A DNA stretch of 42,906 nt from Mycolicibacter nonchromogenicus (GTDB lineage: Bacteria > Actinomycetota > Actinomycetes > Mycobacteriales > Mycobacteriaceae): NCBI RefSeq assembly GCF_002101775.1, contig NZ_LQPI01000057.1:1-42906 (forward strand), in the 5' to 3' direction. The notes beneath the pieces are model-generated. The model was not told the DNA's origin. It ran no database searches and was given only the letters and a program-made list of their open reading frames with translations. Below, one piece after another: positions 33,824-42,759 of this stretch; position 1 is the first letter of the stretch; every line of letters starts with the position of its first letter. A program made the position numbers and the translations under genes.

Positions 33824-35487
33824 GCCGCGTGCGCGTCCACGGGGGGGTGGTAGCCGCGGTCATGCTGTTGGTGAGCTTGTCCGGTGGCGCCCCGGCAGCG
33901 CGAGCGATCGAGCCGCCCTCCGTCGATCCGGCGCTGGTGCCGGCTGATGGGGTGCCCGGGCCGGACCAGCCGATGCGCCGCTCGAATTCCTGCAGTGTGC
34001 CGATCACGGTCAGCAATCCCGACGTGGCACAACTGGCACCCGGATTCGACATGCTGGGAATCGCCACCGCGTGGCAGTACTCCACCGGCAACGGCGTTCC
34101 GGTCGCCGTCATCGACACCGGTGTCACACCGAATCCCCGGTTGCCGGCGATCGCCGGGGGCGACTACGTCATGGGCGGCGCAGACGGACTGGGCGGTCTG
34201 CAGGACTGCGACGCCCACGGCACGATTGCGGCCTCGATCATCGCCTCGGCCCCGCTCGGTGTGCTGCCGATGCCCCGCCCCATGCCGGAAGTCCCGGCGT
34301 TCCCTCCGCCGGTGGGCCCGCCGCCGAGCATCAACGAACCCCTGCCGCCGGCTGATGTGCCCGGCCCGCCTGCACCGCCCCCGGCCCCGGCTCCGGTGAC
34401 CATCACCCAGGTGGCACCGCCGCCCCCGCCACCACCTCCCCCGCCGGCGGACGGTGCCGTGGCCCCAGCCTCGGGTCCGGCCGACCCTCAGACTGAGGAC
34501 GAGCCGGCGGTTCCCCCGCCCCCACCGGGCTCCCCCGACGGTGTCGTCGGGGTGGCCCCGCACGCCACCATCATCTCGATCCGCCAATCGTCGCGGGCAT
34601 TCGAACCGGTCAACCCGCAACGGTTCGGCTACGACGACGAGCGGGTAAAGGCCGGCACGCTGGCAACGCTGGCCAAAGCGGTCGTCCATGCAGCCGACCT
34701 GGGGGCCAAAGTCATCAATATCTCGGTGACCTCCTGCGTATCGGTGGCGGCCGGACTCGACCAACAGGTGTTGGGGGCAGCACTGTGGTACGCGGCGACC
34801 GTCAAGGACGCGGTGATCGTCGCGGCCGCCGGCAATGTCGGGGAGGCCGGCTGCGCCGACAACCCGATGTTCGACCCGCTGAACCCGAACGACCCGCGGG
34901 ACTGGAACCACGTCAAGGTGATCTCCAGCCCGTCATGGTTCTCTGACTACGTCTTGTCCGTCGGCGGCGTGGACGCCACCGGGACGCCGATCGACAAGAG
35001 CATGGCCGGACCCTGGGTGGGGGTGGCCGCACCGGCCACCCACGTGATGGGCCTCTCGCCGCAGGGCGGTGCCCCAGTCAACGCGTACCCGCCGATTCGG
35101 GCCGGCGAGAAGAACATGCCGTTCTGGGGCACCAGCTTCTCGGCCGCCTACGTCAGCGGCGTGGCTGCTCTGGTCCGGGCCAAATACCCTGCGCTCACCG
35201 CGCACCAGGTCATCAACCGCATCATGCAGACCGCTCACAATCCGCCCGCGGGCGTCGACAACCGGGTGGGTTACGGCTTGGTCGACCCGGTCGCAGCGTT
35301 GACCTTCAACGTGCCGGCGGGCGACCCGCTGGCGCCGGGGTCGCAACACCGCGTGATCACCCCGGCGCCGCCGCCACCGCCGCCGGACCACAGAGCCCGG
35401 ACCGTTGCCCTGGGATTCCTGGGCCTGATCGCAGTGACCGTCCTTGCCGCCGCGATCACCGCTCGGATCCGGAGGGCTGCCAAGTGA
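33808..35487 (+). CDS. mycP2: Mycosin protease MycP
   Basis: 559 residues, a membrane-anchored subtilisin-like protease of the outer face that stabilises the ESX complex. Signal peptide to about 36, then catalytic Asp103 (VIDTGV), His137 (CDAHGT), oxyanion Asn343 (AAAGNVG) and Ser443 ([11 protein letters not shown]); C-terminal transmembrane helix. A Pro-rich insert at about 152-246 (long P runs) fills the loop that in MycP1 is processed. GTG at 33808 chosen because GGAGG lies nine bases before it. Ends with a GTGA overlap into eccE2. Confidence 0.95.
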   Translation: MGAQLSRVRVHGGVVAAVMLLVSLSGGAPAARAIEPPSVDPALVPADGVPGPDQPMRRSNSCSVPITVSNPDVAQLAPGFDMLGIATAWQYSTGNGVPVAVIDTGVTPNPRLPAIAGGDYVMGGADGLGGLQDCDAHGTIAASIIASAPLGVLPMPRPMPEVPAFPPPVGPPPSINEPLPPADVPGPPAPPPAPAPVTITQVAPPPPPPPPPPADGAVAPASGPADPQTEDEPAVPPPPPGSPDGVVGVAPHATIISIRQSSRAFEPVNPQRFGYDDERVKAGTLATLAKAVVHAADLGAKVINISVTSCVSVAAGLDQQVLGAALWYAATVKDAVIVAAAGNVGEAGCADNPMFDPLNPNDPRDWNHVKVISSPSWFSDYVLSVGGVDATGTPIDKSMAGPWVGVAAPATHVMGLSPQGGAPVNAYPPIRAGEKNMPFWGTSFSAAYVSGVAALVRAKYPALTAHQVINRIMQTAHNPPAGVDNRVGYGLVDPVAALTFNVPAGDPLAPGSQHRVITPAPPPPPPDHRARTVALGFLGLIAVTVLAAAITARIRRAAK

Positions 35488-37064
35488 GCCGAGACCAGTT
35501 CCGGTTGACCGGATTCGCGCCGTCGAGCAACCGCCGGCTGCTGTGCGGGGCGACCGTCGCACTGTGCGGTCTGGTGGGCTGGGCGCTGGGCGGGCCGATC
35601 GGTGTCGTCGCGGCTGTCCTGCTGGCGGGGCTGGTCGTGATGGTGCCGTGGTGGGGGCAGCCGGCGTGGTCGTGGGCTCTGCTGTGGCTGCAGCGCCCGT
35701 CGAAGGCCGCCCGGAACGAGCCGATCACGGTGGCCAACAACCGCGCCGGCGGTGGAGTTCGCATCCAGGACGAGGTGGCGGTGGTGGCGATCCACCTGCT
35801 GGGCCGGGCGCATTCGGCCACCGTGGCCACCGGATCGGTGAACGTGGAGACCGACAACGTCGTGGACGTCGCCGACCTGCTGCCGATGCTGCGGCACGCG
35901 CTGGGACTGGTCCTGGAGTCGATGAGCGTGATCAGCATCGGTGCGCGCCGGGCCACCACCGGCGACTACCCGCGGGTCTACGACACCGAGATCGGCACAC
36001 CGCCCTACGCCGGCCAGCGAGAGACCTGGCTGGTGCTGAGATTGCGTGTCATCGACAACACTGCCGCACTGCGCTGGCGCACCACGCTGGGTGCCACCGC
36101 TGTCGCAGCAGCGCAACGGATTGCCGGTCTGCTGCGTTGCGGGGGCCTGCGCACCCGGGTGGCCACCGCCAGCGACCTCGTCGAACTGGATCGGCGCCTC
36201 GGGGCGGGTTCGCTACCTACGAACGCCGAAAGGTGGAAGTCGCTGCGCACCGAGCGCGGCTGGGTGACGACCTATGCCTATCCGGCCCACCAGATCAGCG
36301 CGCAGCTGCTGGGGCAGGCGTGGACTCTGCCGGTCGATGAGGTGATCCAGAACGTCACCGTGTTCCCGGACGGGACATGTACGGCGACGGTGACCCTGCA
36401 GACACCGCAGCCGGCCCCGACTCCCCCGTCGGTGGTGTTGCGCCGGCTCAACGGCGAGCAGGCGGCTGCCTTGGAGGCCAACATGTGCGCCCCCCGTCCG
36501 CAGCTGCGCGGCCTGCGGCCCGGCCGGTTGCCGGCCACCCTGCCCATCGAGATCGGGCCGTCGGGTGTGCTGATAGGCAAGCTGGCCAACGGCGACCGCC
36601 TGATGGTGCCGCTCACCGACTCCGGCGAGCTGAGCCGAGTCTTCATCGCAGCCGAGGACCTGATCGCCAAGCGCATCATCATCCGGGCGGCCGGCGCCGG
36701 AGAACGAGTCTGCGTGCACACTCGGGACACGGCCCGCTGGGCCAGTGTTCGAATGCCCGAGGTGACCATGGTCGGCGAATCCCGGCCGACTCCACGCACC
36801 ACCGTCAGCGTGGTGGACGGGCCGATCGCGCCGTCACCGCGACCCGCCACCGTGATCACGGTGGCGCCGCCAGGAACACCTCCCCCACCCTCTGGCGCCC
36901 TCGAGGTGAGTATCGAGCAGATAGAGCGGAACGCGGTACACGTTTCGGCCGCCGGGAAATCGTGGCTGGCTACGGTGGAATTGTTCCGGGCGGAAAACCG
37001 GTACTGCAGCCCGGAGGCGCTGGCCCCGGTGTCGCCCCGACGGAGGACGGCAGACATTGAGTGA
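35484..37064 (+). CDS. eccE2: ESX-2 membrane component EccE
   Basis: 526 residues. Two close transmembrane helices (about 18-60; [15 protein letters not shown] and [15 protein letters not shown]) then a soluble domain, as in EccE, which sits at the edge of the secretion hexamer. The end is a Pro-rich stretch and then an 80-residue tail. GTG start overlaps the mycP2 stop (GTGA), and its stop overlaps the start of eccA2 by 8 bp. Assigned by position and topology more than by motifs. Confidence 0.92.
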   Translation: MSRDQFRLTGFAPSSNRRLLCGATVALCGLVGWALGGPIGVVAAVLLAGLVVMVPWWGQPAWSWALLWLQRPSKAARNEPITVANNRAGGGVRIQDEVAVVAIHLLGRAHSATVATGSVNVETDNVVDVADLLPMLRHALGLVLESMSVISIGARRATTGDYPRVYDTEIGTPPYAGQRETWLVLRLRVIDNTAALRWRTTLGATAVAAAQRIAGLLRCGGLRTRVATASDLVELDRRLGAGSLPTNAERWKSLRTERGWVTTYAYPAHQISAQLLGQAWTLPVDEVIQNVTVFPDGTCTATVTLQTPQPAPTPPSVVLRRLNGEQAAALEANMCAPRPQLRGLRPGRLPATLPIEIGPSGVLIGKLANGDRLMVPLTDSGELSRVFIAAEDLIAKRIIIRAAGAGERVCVHTRDTARWASVRMPEVTMVGESRPTPRTTVSVVDGPIAPSPRPATVITVAPPGTPPPPSGALEVSIEQIERNAVHVSAAGKSWLATVELFRAENRYCSPEALAPVSPRRRTADIE

Positions 37065-38898
37065 CTTGCTGGCGGCCCGTCGACACTTCGACCGCGCCAT
37101 GTTGAGCATGGACGGGCGCTACGGCGCCCCCGACGCGTTAGGCGACTTCGTCGCGGCAACCGAGGCGGACCCCTCGATGGCCGATGCCTGGCTGGGCCGG
37201 ATCGCCTGCGGCGACACCGGATTGGACACCCTCCAACGGCTCTACGCCAACAGCGACTGGCTGCACAAGGAGACCACCCGGCTGGGCCGTCACCTGGCCG
37301 CTCAGATCCCGCTGGGACCGTATCTGTCGATCACGGTTACCGACGCCTCGCACGTGGGTTTGGCTCTGGCTTCAGCGTTGACCGTTGCAGGCGATTACGC
37401 GCGTGCCGACGCCCTGCTGGCCGACAAAGCTCTGCTCGACAGTTGGATCAACCACCAGTGGCATCAACTCGCCCGCGCCTACCTGATGTTCGTCACCCAG
37501 CGGTGGCCGGACCTGCTGACCGTCGCCGCCGAAGATCTGCCCGACCGCGCGATAGTCATGCCGGCCGTCACCGCATCCGTGTGCGCCCTGGCCGGCTATG
37601 CGGCAGCGCACCTGGGTCAGGGTCGGGTGGCATTGGACTGGTTGGACCGCGTCGACATCATCGGGCAGACGCGTTCCTCGGAGCGGTTCCCGGCGGGGGT
37701 GCTCACCGCGTCGATCAACCCCAGCGAAATCCCCTTGCTGGCCGCCGATCTCGCTTACCTGCGCGGCATGGTGCACCGCCAGATCGGCGAGGAGGACCGC
37801 GCTCAGATCTGGTTGTCCAAGGCAGCCATCAACGGTGTGCTGACCGAACCGGCCAAGGCCGCGCTGGCCGAACCGAATCTGCGCCTGGTGGTCACCGAGG
37901 AACAGATCATCGACAGTCGCACCGACCGCTGGGATGCTGCTTCGGCCAAGAGCCGTGCGGAACTCGACGAGCACAATGCACTGGATCGTCGCGCGGAACT
38001 CTTAGAGCAGGGTCGCGCCGAGCTGGAGAGGCAGGTCGGCCTCGCGGAAGTCAAGCGTGCGGTCAAAGCCTTGGAGGATCAGCTCGAAATCCGTGCCATG
38101 CGACTCGAACACGGTCTGCCCGTGGAAGGGCAGACCAACCACATGCTGCTGGTTGGTCCGCCCGGGACCGGCAAGACGACCACAGCCGAGGCGTTGGGCA
38201 AGATCTACGCCGGCATGGGTATCGTGCGCAACCCGGAGATCACCGAGGTGCGCCGTTCGGATTTCTGCGGAGAACACATCGGATCATCCGGGCCCAAGAC
38301 CAACGATCTGATCGAAAAGGCCTTGGGCGGAATTCTTTTCATGGATGAGTTCTATTCGCTGGTGGAACGTCACCAGGACGGAACTCCGGACATGATCGGC
38401 ATGGAGGCCGTTAACCAGTTACTGATCGCGCTGGAGAAGCACCGCTTTGACTTCTGCTTCCTCGCCGCCGGCTACGAAGACCAGGTCGATGAATTCCTGA
38501 CCGTCAACCCAGGCCTGGCCAGCCGGTTCAACCGCAAGATCCGGTTCGAGTCGTACTCACCAGAGGAGATCGTCGAGATCGGTGAGCGGTACGGATCCAG
38601 CCGGGCAACTGTACTGGATCACGAAGCGCGCCAGAGATTCCTGGCTATGGTGACCACGATCCGTGGCTACGTCGGTCCGAGCGGGGAACACGGCATCAAC
38701 GTCATGCACAACGGCCGGTTTGCCCGCAATGTGATCGAGGAGGCCGAGCTCGCCCGCGATACCCGGGTGGCCGCGCAAAAGCGTGCCGGGCAACCGGTGA
38801 CGATCGACGACCTCAAGACCATCACGGCCCTCGACATCGACTCGGCTGTGCGCACCGTGTGCGGCACTGAGCGCGAGATGGCCGCCCTGAACTGGTAG
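37057..38898 (+). CDS. eccA2: AAA+ ATPase EccA
   Basis: 613 residues. An N-terminal TPR-like helical part (1-280) and a C-terminal CbxX/CfqX-type AAA domain: Walker [16 protein letters not shown] (Lys373), Walker [13 protein letters not shown] (Asp430, Glu431), arginine-finger region [14 protein letters not shown]. EccA is the cytosolic ATPase thought to release EspG from PE/PPE substrates. TTG start at 37057 behind GGAGG; the gene ends the ESX-2 operon and converges on the YbaB gene with 6 bp between stops. Confidence 0.95.
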   Translation: MSDLLAARRHFDRAMLSMDGRYGAPDALGDFVAATEADPSMADAWLGRIACGDTGLDTLQRLYANSDWLHKETTRLGRHLAAQIPLGPYLSITVTDASHVGLALASALTVAGDYARADALLADKALLDSWINHQWHQLARAYLMFVTQRWPDLLTVAAEDLPDRAIVMPAVTASVCALAGYAAAHLGQGRVALDWLDRVDIIGQTRSSERFPAGVLTASINPSEIPLLAADLAYLRGMVHRQIGEEDRAQIWLSKAAINGVLTEPAKAALAEPNLRLVVTEEQIIDSRTDRWDAASAKSRAELDEHNALDRRAELLEQGRAELERQVGLAEVKRAVKALEDQLEIRAMRLEHGLPVEGQTNHMLLVGPPGTGKTTTAEALGKIYAGMGIVRNPEITEVRRSDFCGEHIGSSGPKTNDLIEKALGGILFMDEFYSLVERHQDGTPDMIGMEAVNQLLIALEKHRFDFCFLAAGYEDQVDEFLTVNPGLASRFNRKIRFESYSPEEIVEIGERYGSSRATVLDHEARQRFLAMVTTIRGYVGPSGEHGINVMHNGRFARNVIEEAELARDTRVAAQKRAGQPVTIDDLKTITALDIDSAVRTVCGTEREMAALNW

Positions 38899-38904
38899 GG
38901 ATTG

Positions 38905-39222
38905 TCAGACCGGACTGGCGCCGTAGCGGGCTTCGAAGTCGGACTGGGCTTCCTCTCGCAGTGCCGTGAAGACGAGGTTGAGCCGATCCGCCAATTCACT
39001 GTGGGTGTAGTCGCTGACCACACACGGGTGCAGTGTCAGCTCGAGCAGCCGGCCGTCAGAATTGGCCACTGCACGGACGTCGCCTAGATCGACGCTGTAG
39101 GTGGTGTTCTCGGCCTCGGCGACCAGCGCCTCCCACTTCTCGGCGGCCTCCCGCAGATCCCGCAACACGGACTCGACAAGGTCCTTGTCGCTGAGTTCCG
39201 CGTGGCTCTCCGCCCCCGACAT
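38905..39222 (-). CDS. YbaB/EbfC-like protein, EspL-like
   Basis: 105 residues. Acidic helix SDKDLVESVLRDLREAAEKWEALVAEAENT, then a beta sheet VDLGDVRAVANSDGRLLELTLHP and a C-terminal helix, the YbaB plan of a small DNA- or partner-binding dimer. In Mtb a comparable protein, EspL, lies in ESX-1. ATG at 39222 preferred; an in-frame extension to 39309 overlaps the upstream gene and is Arg-rich. Last gene of the minus-strand accessory unit. Confidence 0.82.
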   Translation of the reverse strand: MSGAESHAELSDKDLVESVLRDLREAAEKWEALVAEAENTTYSVDLGDVRAVANSDGRLLELTLHPCVVSDYTHSELADRLNLVFTALREEAQSDFEARYGASPV

Positions 39223-39280
39223 TGGGTAAGTATGTCCAGCCAGTTTGAACAGCGTCAATTCATCGCGGCGATCGAGTCTG

Positions 39281-40573
39281 TCAATCCCCCTGGCCGGCGG
39301 TCGGTGCACTCAGCGTACGAAACCAGCTGAAGTGGTAATTGGCCGAAACTGTGTCCCCGGTCGCAATGCCTTCCGTGGCGGCCAGCAGCATGCAATTCAG
39401 CACCAGAGCGGCGTCGGAGTCGGGGTACTGCGCCAGCAGCTGGTACCGCATGGTGTCCAGATGCACACGTAATAAGTCGATTTCGGCGTCGATCACACCC
39501 GTGTCTGCGGCGCCCGCCCTGACCAGTGTGTTGGCCATCCGCGGAAGTCCTTCGCGCCAGTGGGTGGCTTCGCTGAGCCGCCAGGCGAGATCGTCGACTG
39601 GCGCCAGCCTGCGGGGCTCTACCGAGGTGTCGGTCACCGCGAAATCACTGGCCCAGCCGAGACGGTCTCCGGGACTGTAGCTGGCCGTCTCCTTCGCCTC
39701 ACCCAGCATCTCGGTGGCGGTGCCGCTCCGACGGTCAGGTTCGAGCAGTTGCACGCCGTCCGGTAGCTCGATTCCGGACGGGATCCATCCGTTGGCGATG
39801 TCGGTGACCAGTCGGGTGCTGCCGTCGGCAAAGGTGCCGACCGCCCAGCGCAGCCCTGGTTCCTGGCGGGCGACGACGGCCAGCAGCCGTCGAAGTCGCT
39901 GCTCATCGGATTCGGCGACCGTCGGTTTGGCGGGGGCGGGCTCGGGCTGGTCGGCCACAACTGGGACTGAGGCGGTGGAAGTCGGTTCCACGATCGGCTC
40001 GGCCGGTGTGGCGACTGCAGGTTCCGGAGCCTGCTCCGCATCCAACGACTCCGGGGCGGGGGGTGACATCGCAGGCGCGGCCGGGGCATCGGATTCCGGC
40101 AGCCGATGGCGGGCGCGTCGGGGTGATGCCTCCGGAGACTGCTCGGGAGGCGGCGCCACCGCAGCCCCTGGTGCTGCCGCCGGAACCGCGTTCAGGCTGG
40201 TGTACTCCGTGCCGAAATCCAAGGCCTCCTTGTGGAGTTGGCGGACCGTCGACTCCACCCTGAGCACGGCGAAAGCTCTGGCGACGTTGATGACCCGGGT
40301 CTCTGCGGCCTGGCGTGCCGGACCGGCCAGGTCCGATTGACTGATGGCGTAGAGCTTCTCGTTGGCCGAGTGCGCGATGCGCTGCAGGTCGGCGTTGAGG
40401 TAGTCGGCAAGCGGTGCGGTTTCGGGGGTGATCGTGGTCAACTCGGCGGGCCACAGGCCACCCAGTACCCAGGAACTACAGTCGACCGGAGCGCTGAAGG
40501 CCGGGATGTTCAACGATTCGCGGGCCGCGTCTCGGAGGCGCTGTCGCGCCGACCACCGACCGAAGAGTGCCAC
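39281..40573 (-). CDS. ESX-associated two-domain protein (Rv3899c-like)
   Basis: 430 residues: a helical N-terminal domain (about 1-130; SSWVLGGLWPAELTTITPE and helices to VRQLHKEALDFG), an Ala/Pro-rich linker (about 135-245), and a C-terminal domain beginning RRLLAVVARQEPGLRWAVGTFADGSTRLVTD. The domain order and the C-terminal motif remind me of Rv3899c, a conserved protein of unknown function near ESX-2 in Mtb; I am not certain of the family name. GTG at 40573 is six bases after TACGCT (minus strand, 40580-40585), so leaderless; an ATG at 40639 in frame is less likely. The YbaB gene follows 58 bp later. Confidence 0.85.
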   Translation of the reverse strand: MALFGRWSARQRLRDAARESLNIPAFSAPVDCSSWVLGGLWPAELTTITPETAPLADYLNADLQRIAHSANEKLYAISQSDLAGPARQAAETRVINVARAFAVLRVESTVRQLHKEALDFGTEYTSLNAVPAAAPGAAVAPPPEQSPEASPRRARHRLPESDAPAAPAMSPPAPESLDAEQAPEPAVATPAEPIVEPTSTASVPVVADQPEPAPAKPTVAESDEQRLRRLLAVVARQEPGLRWAVGTFADGSTRLVTDIANGWIPSGIELPDGVQLLEPDRRSGTATEMLGEAKETASYSPGDRLGWASDFAVTDTSVEPRRLAPVDDLAWRLSEATHWREGLPRMANTLVRAGAADTGVIDAEIDLLRVHLDTMRYQLLAQYPDSDAALVLNCMLLAATEGIATGDTVSANYHFSWFRTLSAPTAGQGD

Positions 40574-40656
40574 CGCGCAAGCGTACCGTTGCCGCCACAG
40601 CGCTCTTGTCCGAATCCGGCCTCGAGCGACCTTGCACAACTACGGCACGCGGTGAA

Positions 40657-40685
40657 TTGTCAGCTCTTGGGCCGGTCGGTAGCGT
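40657..40685 (+). promoter_or_regulatory. Sigma-A-type promoter of the small plus-strand ORF
   Basis: TTGTCA at 40657-40662 (five of six matches to the -35 consensus), a 17-base spacer, then TAGCGT at 40680-40685 as -10. The ATG at 40693 follows after seven bases. This is the best-spaced promoter of the accessory region. Confidence 0.6.
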
Positions 40686-40692
40686 GCAGATC

Positions 40693-40851
40693 ATGGCTGA
40701 TGTCGGGTCCCCGGAGACTGGGTGCGCAGCACAGTTGAGTGAGGTACTCGCGTTGCTGGAGCGGGCCCGAAAGCTGTTTGGCGACACAGTGGTTGATCCG
40801 CCCGCAGACATCGTGCCCAATGCTGACGCTGCCGGAAGATGGGTACTTTAG
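40693..40851 (+). CDS. Small leaderless ORF, possible ESX-substrate fragment
   Basis: 52 codons: MADVGSPETGCAAQL followed by an amphipathic helix SEVLALLERARKLFGD and a short Pro/Asp tail ending GRWVL. The helix followed by LFG and Pro-rich stretch recalls N-termini of ESX-associated helical proteins (inference). It stops in the tail of the convergent EspD-like gene (4-bp overlap), so it may be the remnant of a longer gene or a genuine microprotein. Supported by the leaderless promoter; no homologue recognised. Confidence 0.4.
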   Translation: MADVGSPETGCAAQLSEVLALLERARKLFGDTVVDPPADIVPNADAAGRWVL

Positions 40852-41162
40852 CCCTCGGGCTTCTCACCTTGGTGCAGCTCGTGGCCCAGTAGCCGCTCGG
40901 TGGCCACCCGCAGATCGTCATTGGTGGGAACCGCTGCCGAGGGCACATGCCCCGTCGTGATGATCCCGCTCCGGATCTCTAACGCCGCCTTGAGAAACGA
41001 GACGTCCGCGGCCAGCACGATAGCCTCGGCCAGCCGGTGCGCGTCGGTGTCCATCACTGCCTCGGTGAGCACCACACTGTGCAGATAGCCACCGTGGCAA
41101 GACCGGAACAGTACATCGCCACTGGGGTGGATCGTGTCGAAGGCCGGATTCGGCTCAGTCAT
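40848..41162 (-). CDS. EspD/EspH-like small protein
   Basis: 104 residues. PSGDVLFRSCHGGYLHSVVLTEAVMDTDAHRLAEAIVLAADVSFLKA lines up in pattern with the core of EspD and EspH (GxVxVSTLxDGRIxHVEL, then LAxEIxVIADLxRxKA). The acidic N-terminal part of those proteins is absent, so it is a short form. EspD is needed to stabilise EspA and EspC in Mtb; a similar helper role here is inference. ATG overlaps the stop of the EspC-like gene by 4 bp. Confidence 0.75.
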   Translation of the reverse strand: MTEPNPAFDTIHPSGDVLFRSCHGGYLHSVVLTEAVMDTDAHRLAEAIVLAADVSFLKAALEIRSGIITTGHVPSAAVPTNDDLRVATERLLGHELHQGEKPEG

Positions 41163-41476
41163 CGGTGCCCATCGGTGAGGCGCCCGAAGGCGTTGGCGGC
41201 ATCATCCTCATTCTCGTCCCACATCGCCACCGCCCGGTGCAGATTGTCGGAGACCGTCGAATGTTCCCTGGACTGGCTTTCATAGCAGTCCTTGCGTGCG
41301 TCCAGCAGCGAACTGGCAGCCTGGCGAAAGTCGCCGTAGATCGGACCGAGGGAGTTCAGGGTCGCCTGGATCCCCTCGTGGGTGGCCGGGACGGTGGACA
41401 GGTAGTCCGACGCCTCCTGATGGTTCTCAGCCGCCTTGGTCAGAACGTCCTGGTTGACGTGGATCTTCTCGGGCAT
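41159..41476 (-). CDS. EspC-like ESX-secreted protein
   Basis: 105 residues, all helical. IHVNQDVLTKAAENHQEASDYL resembles the EspC opening, then a helical hairpin; the C-terminal block AMWDENEDDAANAFGRL is in the place where EspC has the YxxxD export motif, with Trp86 for Tyr and Glu90 for Asp. ATG behind GGAAGG. Middle gene of the three-gene cassette; EspC is a secreted filament-forming substrate of ESX-1 in Mtb (literature knowledge), and this one probably depends on an ESX system too. Confidence 0.8.
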   Translation of the reverse strand: MPEKIHVNQDVLTKAAENHQEASDYLSTVPATHEGIQATLNSLGPIYGDFRQAASSLLDARKDCYESQSREHSTVSDNLHRAVAMWDENEDDAANAFGRLTDGHR

Positions 41477-41491
41477 GTTCCACCTTCCTGG

Positions 41492-42649
41492 CTAATCGAC
41501 GATGACGGTTGGAGCCGGCTTTTTCAAGAGCACACTCGCCGGCTTGGTCGCGACCGGCTCGGCGGGCGGCGCGGGCTCCTGCGCCAGCCCCGGCGGATGT
41601 TGCCAACCCAGGAAGCCTGGACCCCGCAGGTTCTCCACCAGGTGGATCTGCCCGTCGAGTAGTGCCTTGCCGGCGCCGACAGCGAGGGCGTGGCGGTCGG
41701 TGAACACGCCGATGTCGCCGGGGCGCAGACTGGCCACATCGACAGCTGCCGCCACCGGTGCTCCAGGTGGCGGGATGTGGATGCCCTGGCTCCGGAATGC
41801 CTCCACGACAGACTCTCCGTCTGCGGCGGCTTGCATCACCGCGGCCAGTCGCGGATTGGCCACCGTCATGGTTTCGCCGTCGGGCAGTCGCACGGTCACT
41901 TCGCGCTGCTCCCCCGGCTCCTGCTCCGATGATTCGTCGTCGGCTCCGTCAGCATCAGCGCCCTCGGGTGCGGCCGCGTCCTCGGGCAGATATTCGTCTT
42001 CTGCCGGCATACCGGCACTGCCCGAACCAGGAGTCAACCCGGTCGATGGAAATCCGGCGGGCATCGGCCCGAATCCCGGTCCCTCGCCACCCATGCTCGG
42101 GAACATCGGCGACGTCCACTGCGGTAGACCGTGTGGAATCTCCGCATCGGCCTCAGGGTCTACGTCGGTCAGTTCGTCCAGATAAGGATCGGCATCCGGC
42201 TCCCCCGAAAGGGTGTGGTCGTCTTCGGGCGCCGGCTCGGGGCTGTCGGATGCCACGGCCGAGTACAACAATCTCAGTGCAGTCGCGAGCGAGTGTTTGG
42301 ATCCGTCATCATCATTGGCCTCTTCGACCAGTTTGATGATCTGCTCCAGTCTGTCGATCAAGAATCGTTGGAATTCACGTGCGCCTGCGGCAGTACTCAG
42401 GTCCCAGGACCCTGCTGCGCCGGCAATCTCGGCCTCGAAGCCCTCGAGTCGCCGACGGCCTTCCAGCGTTGTCTTGCGCGCCTGGCGCAGTGCTCCGAGG
42501 ATCTGCCTGTCAAAGTTCGCGGCAGTCGACAATTGCTGGGCGAGAGCCGCTTCGACCTGCTTCATGGCTTGCGCCGCCCAGCCCTCAGTCCCGCCGCCGC
42601 CGCTCTCGATGCGGCCGATCACATCAAGAACGTCGTCGCGGGTAGCCAT
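41492..42649 (-). CDS. Helical protein with a degenerate NlpC/P60-like C-terminus
   Basis: 385 residues. Residues 1-130: helices (TEGWAAQAMKQVEAALAQQL, a coiled-coil-like KTTLEGRRRLEGFEAEI stretch), similar in plan to DUF4226 N-termini. 135-250: very acidic, Pro/Gly-rich linker. 255-355: ANPRLAAVMQAAADGESVVEAFRSQGIHIPPPG then LRPGDIGVFTDRHALAVGAGKALLDGQIH, which aligns in order with NlpC/P60 (DCSGLV..AF.QAGI..P, L.PGD..FF, H) but has DGESVV where the catalytic Cys belongs. Pro/Lys-rich tail. First gene of the cassette, in the place of espA; GAGGAG directly abuts the ATG, an unusually short spacing. Confidence 0.82.
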   Translation of the reverse strand: MATRDDVLDVIGRIESGGGGTEGWAAQAMKQVEAALAQQLSTAANFDRQILGALRQARKTTLEGRRRLEGFEAEIAGAAGSWDLSTAAGAREFQRFLIDRLEQIIKLVEEANDDDGSKHSLATALRLLYSAVASDSPEPAPEDDHTLSGEPDADPYLDELTDVDPEADAEIPHGLPQWTSPMFPSMGGEGPGFGPMPAGFPSTGLTPGSGSAGMPAEDEYLPEDAAAPEGADADGADDESSEQEPGEQREVTVRLPDGETMTVANPRLAAVMQAAADGESVVEAFRSQGIHIPPPGAPVAAAVDVASLRPGDIGVFTDRHALAVGAGKALLDGQIHLVENLRGPGFLGWQHPPGLAQEPAPPAEPVATKPASVLLKKPAPTVIVD

Positions 42650-42712
42650 CTCCTCAGCCCAACACCGTTGAGCTGGGCCGACGCTCAGGAGCTGACCGGG
42701 TCATGGCCGGTG

Positions 42713-42741
42713 ACTGTACCGAGACAAGCCGTGACCGACAA
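42713..42741 (-). promoter_or_regulatory. Promoter of the EspC/EspD-like cassette
   Basis: On the minus strand TTGTCG (42736-42741), 17 bases, then TACAGT (42713-42718). Transcription would start near 42706 and give a leader of about 57 bases before the ATG at 42649. It lies between the stop of the truncated gene at the right edge and the cassette. Confidence 0.5.
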
Positions 42742-42759
42742 TTCACCCGATCACCCCCA

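Noticed and set aside
32419..34911. A minus-strand open frame of 830 codons opposite eccD2 and mycP2
   Set aside because: Spans two genes with clear membrane and protease motifs on the plus strand; the frame has low-complexity Arg/Thr/Ser content.
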